From: JBCCXL01 sp039191605
GTDB lineage: Bacteria; Acidobacteriota; Thermoanaerobaculia; Multivoradales; JAHZIX01
Length of the DNA: 64,000 bases
Assembly: GCA_039191605.1 (NCBI GenBank)
Contig: JBCCXL010000005.1
Coordinates: 186,001 to 250,000, forward strand
Reading direction: 5' to 3'
Under the pieces are notes generated by a model. The model saw only the letters and a program-made list of their open reading frames with translations, ran no database searches and was not told the DNA's origin. Shown piece after piece: positions 62,396-64,000 of this stretch (positions are counted from its first letter, which is position 1; every line of letters begins with the position of its first letter). A program made the position numbers and the translations under genes.

Positions 62396-64000
62396 TATCC
62401 GGCGCCCTCAGACCACGCGAAGCGGCGGCTCAGCTCCTGCTGTACCGCGCTCTGGCGCGCGTTCACCGCATCTTGAGTCAGCGAACCTTCCGCCGAGCTG
62501 TAGTGGAATCGCAGCGTCGTGTTCACCGCCCCTTCCGGCACTCCCTTGCCCTGGTAGCGGCTCACCAGCTGAACATCGGCGAGATCTTCCAGCTTCAGCC
62601 CATGGACCACCGCGAGGATCTCGGCAAAGGGAACGTCGAGGGAATGGGTGAGGGTCAGATCGGCGCCAACACCGGGGAAACGGGACGGCGGCGTCACTCG
62701 CAGGCCGGAGAATCGATCTCCTTCCGGCACCAGCGCAGCGGTCTCCAGCTCCGCGACGAAGAGCGGGAAGGGAAGGTCCTCGGCATCCAGAATCTGCCCC
62801 AGATAACCCACCACCTGTTCCTCGCCGGCCTCTTCCACCACCACCAGATCCGCGGCGACACCGGAAACCAGCTCTTCCCTCGCCACCGCCGCGGGTCGTA
62901 CCTGGAGAGTCACTGCAAAGGTGGAAAAGAGGCTCTCTACCACGCCCTTGAGATCGAAGAAGTCGAGTTCCTTCTCTCCCTGCCAGTCGTTGCCGATGAC
63001 GCCCCCACGGGCGACCGCCAGGGTCTCCCGCTCATCCACCGGCACGCCGGTGAGGGAGCTGTTCTCTTCCAGGGCGAGGAAGACGTGGCCGATCTCGAAG
63101 ATCTTAACCGCACTGGCGCCGCGGCGCTGGTTGTAGAGACTCGCGCCCAGCAGGCCGGGCACCAGGGAACGCCGCATCACCCGATAGAGATCGGAGAGGG
63201 GGTTCACCAACTCCACCGCCGGTCCAGCGCCGGGCTGGCCCTGCTGGAAGACGCCGGGATAGCGGCCGTCTACGGCGGCATCCTGGAAGGCGAAGTGCAC
63301 GGTCTCGGCGAGACCGCAGGCGGCGAGATGGCGACGAGCCGCCATCCCTCGGCGATAGACCGCAGAGGTATTGCCGTCGTGCCCCGAGAGCGCCGGCAGG
63401 GTTGCCTCGATAGCATCGTAGCCATAGAGCCGAATGACCTCCTCGTAGAGATCCTCCACCCGCTCCATGTCGAGGTAGCGCCAGCTGGGCACGGTGACCG
63501 TCCACCGAGCCCCCTGCTCGTCGGAGTCCGCTGGGTCATTCCGCTCGTTTGAGCTCGTCCGCTCAATACCGAAGCCTAGACCGCGGAACCAGGCTTCCAC
63601 CTGCTCTCGCTCGAAGCGAGCCCCGGCGAAGGCCTCCAAGCGGCGCTGGGAGAGTTCGATAGCCCGCTCCTCGAAAGGTGCGGGGTAGGCGTCCACCGGC
63701 GATTCGGAAATCTCGCCTCCGGCCACTTCCACCAGCAGAGCCGCCGCTCGCTGCGCCGCCCAGGCGCAGAGCTCCGGATCCGCCCCGCGCTCGAAGCGAT
63801 GAGATGCGTCGGTGTGCATGCCCAGCGCCGAAGCGGTGCGGCGTACCGGTCGAGGATCGAAGTAGGCGCTCTCCAGGAGCACGTCGACGGTGCTGTCGGT
63901 GACCTCGCTGTCGGCCCCTCCCATCACGCCGGCAAGGCCGATGGGTCCCGAGGCATCGGCGATGATCAACATCCCTGCCTTGAGCTCCCGCGCCTCGCCG
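62395..64000 (-). CDS. pheT: Phenylalanyl-tRNA synthetase beta chain, C-terminal part
   Basis: The gene continues past the right edge, so the visible ~535 residues are the middle and C-terminus. B3/4 segment is GLAGVMGGADSEVTDSTVDVLLESAYFDP, B5-like YRYLDMERVEDLYEEVIRLYGYDAIEATLP, and the ferredoxin-fold anticodon-binding end RFPGVGADLTLTHSLDVPFAEI ... VNTTLRFHYSSAEGSLTQDAVN. With PheS it charges tRNA-Phe. Translation couples to the coiled-coil gene through TAATG. The ATG at 63972 is internal, not the start. Confidence 0.94.
   Translation of the reverse strand, partial: GEARELKAGMLIIADASGPIGLAGVMGGADSEVTDSTVDVLLESAYFDPRPVRRTASALGMHTDASHRFERGADPELCAWAAQRAAALLVEVAGGEISESPVDAYPAPFEERAIELSQRRLEAFAGARFEREQVEAWFRGLGFGIERTSSNERNDPADSDEQGARWTVTVPSWRYLDMERVEDLYEEVIRLYGYDAIEATLPALSGHDGNTSAVYRRGMAARRHLAACGLAETVHFAFQDAAVDGRYPGVFQQGQPGAGPAVELVNPLSDLYRVMRRSLVPGLLGASLYNQRRGASAVKIFEIGHVFLALEENSSLTGVPVDERETLAVARGGVIGNDWQGEKELDFFDLKGVVESLFSTFAVTLQVRPAAVAREELVSGVAADLVVVEEAGEEQVVGYLGQILDAEDLPFPLFVAELETAALVPEGDRFSGLRVTPPSRFPGVGADLTLTHSLDVPFAEILAVVHGLKLEDLADVQLVSRYQGKGVPEGAVNTTLRFHYSSAEGSLTQDAVNARQSAVQQELSRRFAWSEGAG

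Noticed and set aside
1..64000. CRISPR arrays, tRNA genes, insertion sequences, phage or integrase genes
   Set aside because: Read through the intergenic DNA on both strands without finding spacer-like repeats, cloverleaf candidates, transposase frames or integrase motifs.

Overview
The window reads as a piece of the chromosome of a GC-rich, Gram-negative bacterium. A TonB-dependent outer-membrane receptor, lipoprotein signal peptides, LPxTG-free envelope proteins and an EnvC-type factor point to a diderm. My best guess for lineage is Acidobacteriota (Thermoanaerobaculia-like). This rests on DUF4388 proteins, TPR proteins with anti-sigma-type zinc motifs, ECF/CHAT modules and sulfatase-like proteins ending in LGYL. 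It is an inference, not a measured placement. There is no integrase, IS element, phage block, CRISPR array or tRNA, so this looks like core plus lineage-specific chromosome.

Layout. 1-5 kb: partial EnvC-like gene, type I phosphodiesterase/phosphatase, peptide-binding lipoprotein. 5-9.6 kb: two TPR-type proteins, an XRE regulator and a small exported peptide, all on the minus strand. 10.3-15.1 kb: prenyl diphosphate synthase with a membrane phosphodiesterase-like protein, a STAS/anti-sigma kinase pair and a CPBP protease. 15.5-20.7 kb (plus): glutaryl-CoA-type dehydrogenase, class II FBPase, dCTP deaminase, DUF4388 protein, lipoprotein. 20.9-25.6 kb (minus): DacB, nucleoside transporter, HflC, HflK. 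25.9-32.7 kb: TonB receptor, Cys-rich protein, Fur-family regulator and IleRS. 32.8-39.1 kb: SLATT-like 2TM protein, cyclic-peptide-type ABC exporter and a four-gene cassette (FkbH, acyl-CoA dehydrogenase, ACP, 3-hydroxyacyl-CoA dehydrogenase) of the kind that makes hydroxymalonyl-ACP. 39.9-43 kb: two paralogous solute-binding proteins, one fused to a VWA domain. 43.2-46 kb: ECF sigma, HEAT anti-sigma-like protein, DUF4097 protein. 46-51.6 kb: PPK2, a membrane protein, a sulfatase-like lipoprotein, NhaA. 51.7-56.9 kb: second ECF sigma, zinc/TPR anti-sigma, CHAT protease, small Cys-rich protein, terminator. 57-64 kb: Hsp70-like ATPase, then the housekeeping block YmdB, RNase Y, 6S RNA, ZapA, coiled-coil protein, PheT (partial).

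Most interesting: (1) an extender-unit (hydroxymalonyl-ACP) cassette with an exporter but no PKS/NRPS in view; (2) IleRS whose C-terminal zinc-finger cysteines have decayed, sitting next to a Fur/Zur-type regulator; (3) an XRE + TPR + small exported peptide arrangement that could be a split peptide-sensing system; (4) an ECF/anti-sigma/CHAT protease/Cys-rich small protein operon; (5) permease-less solute-binding proteins, one with VWA; (6) 15-bp tandem repeats recurring at seven loci, both coding and non-coding. All functions are inferred by reading the translations; no search was run.
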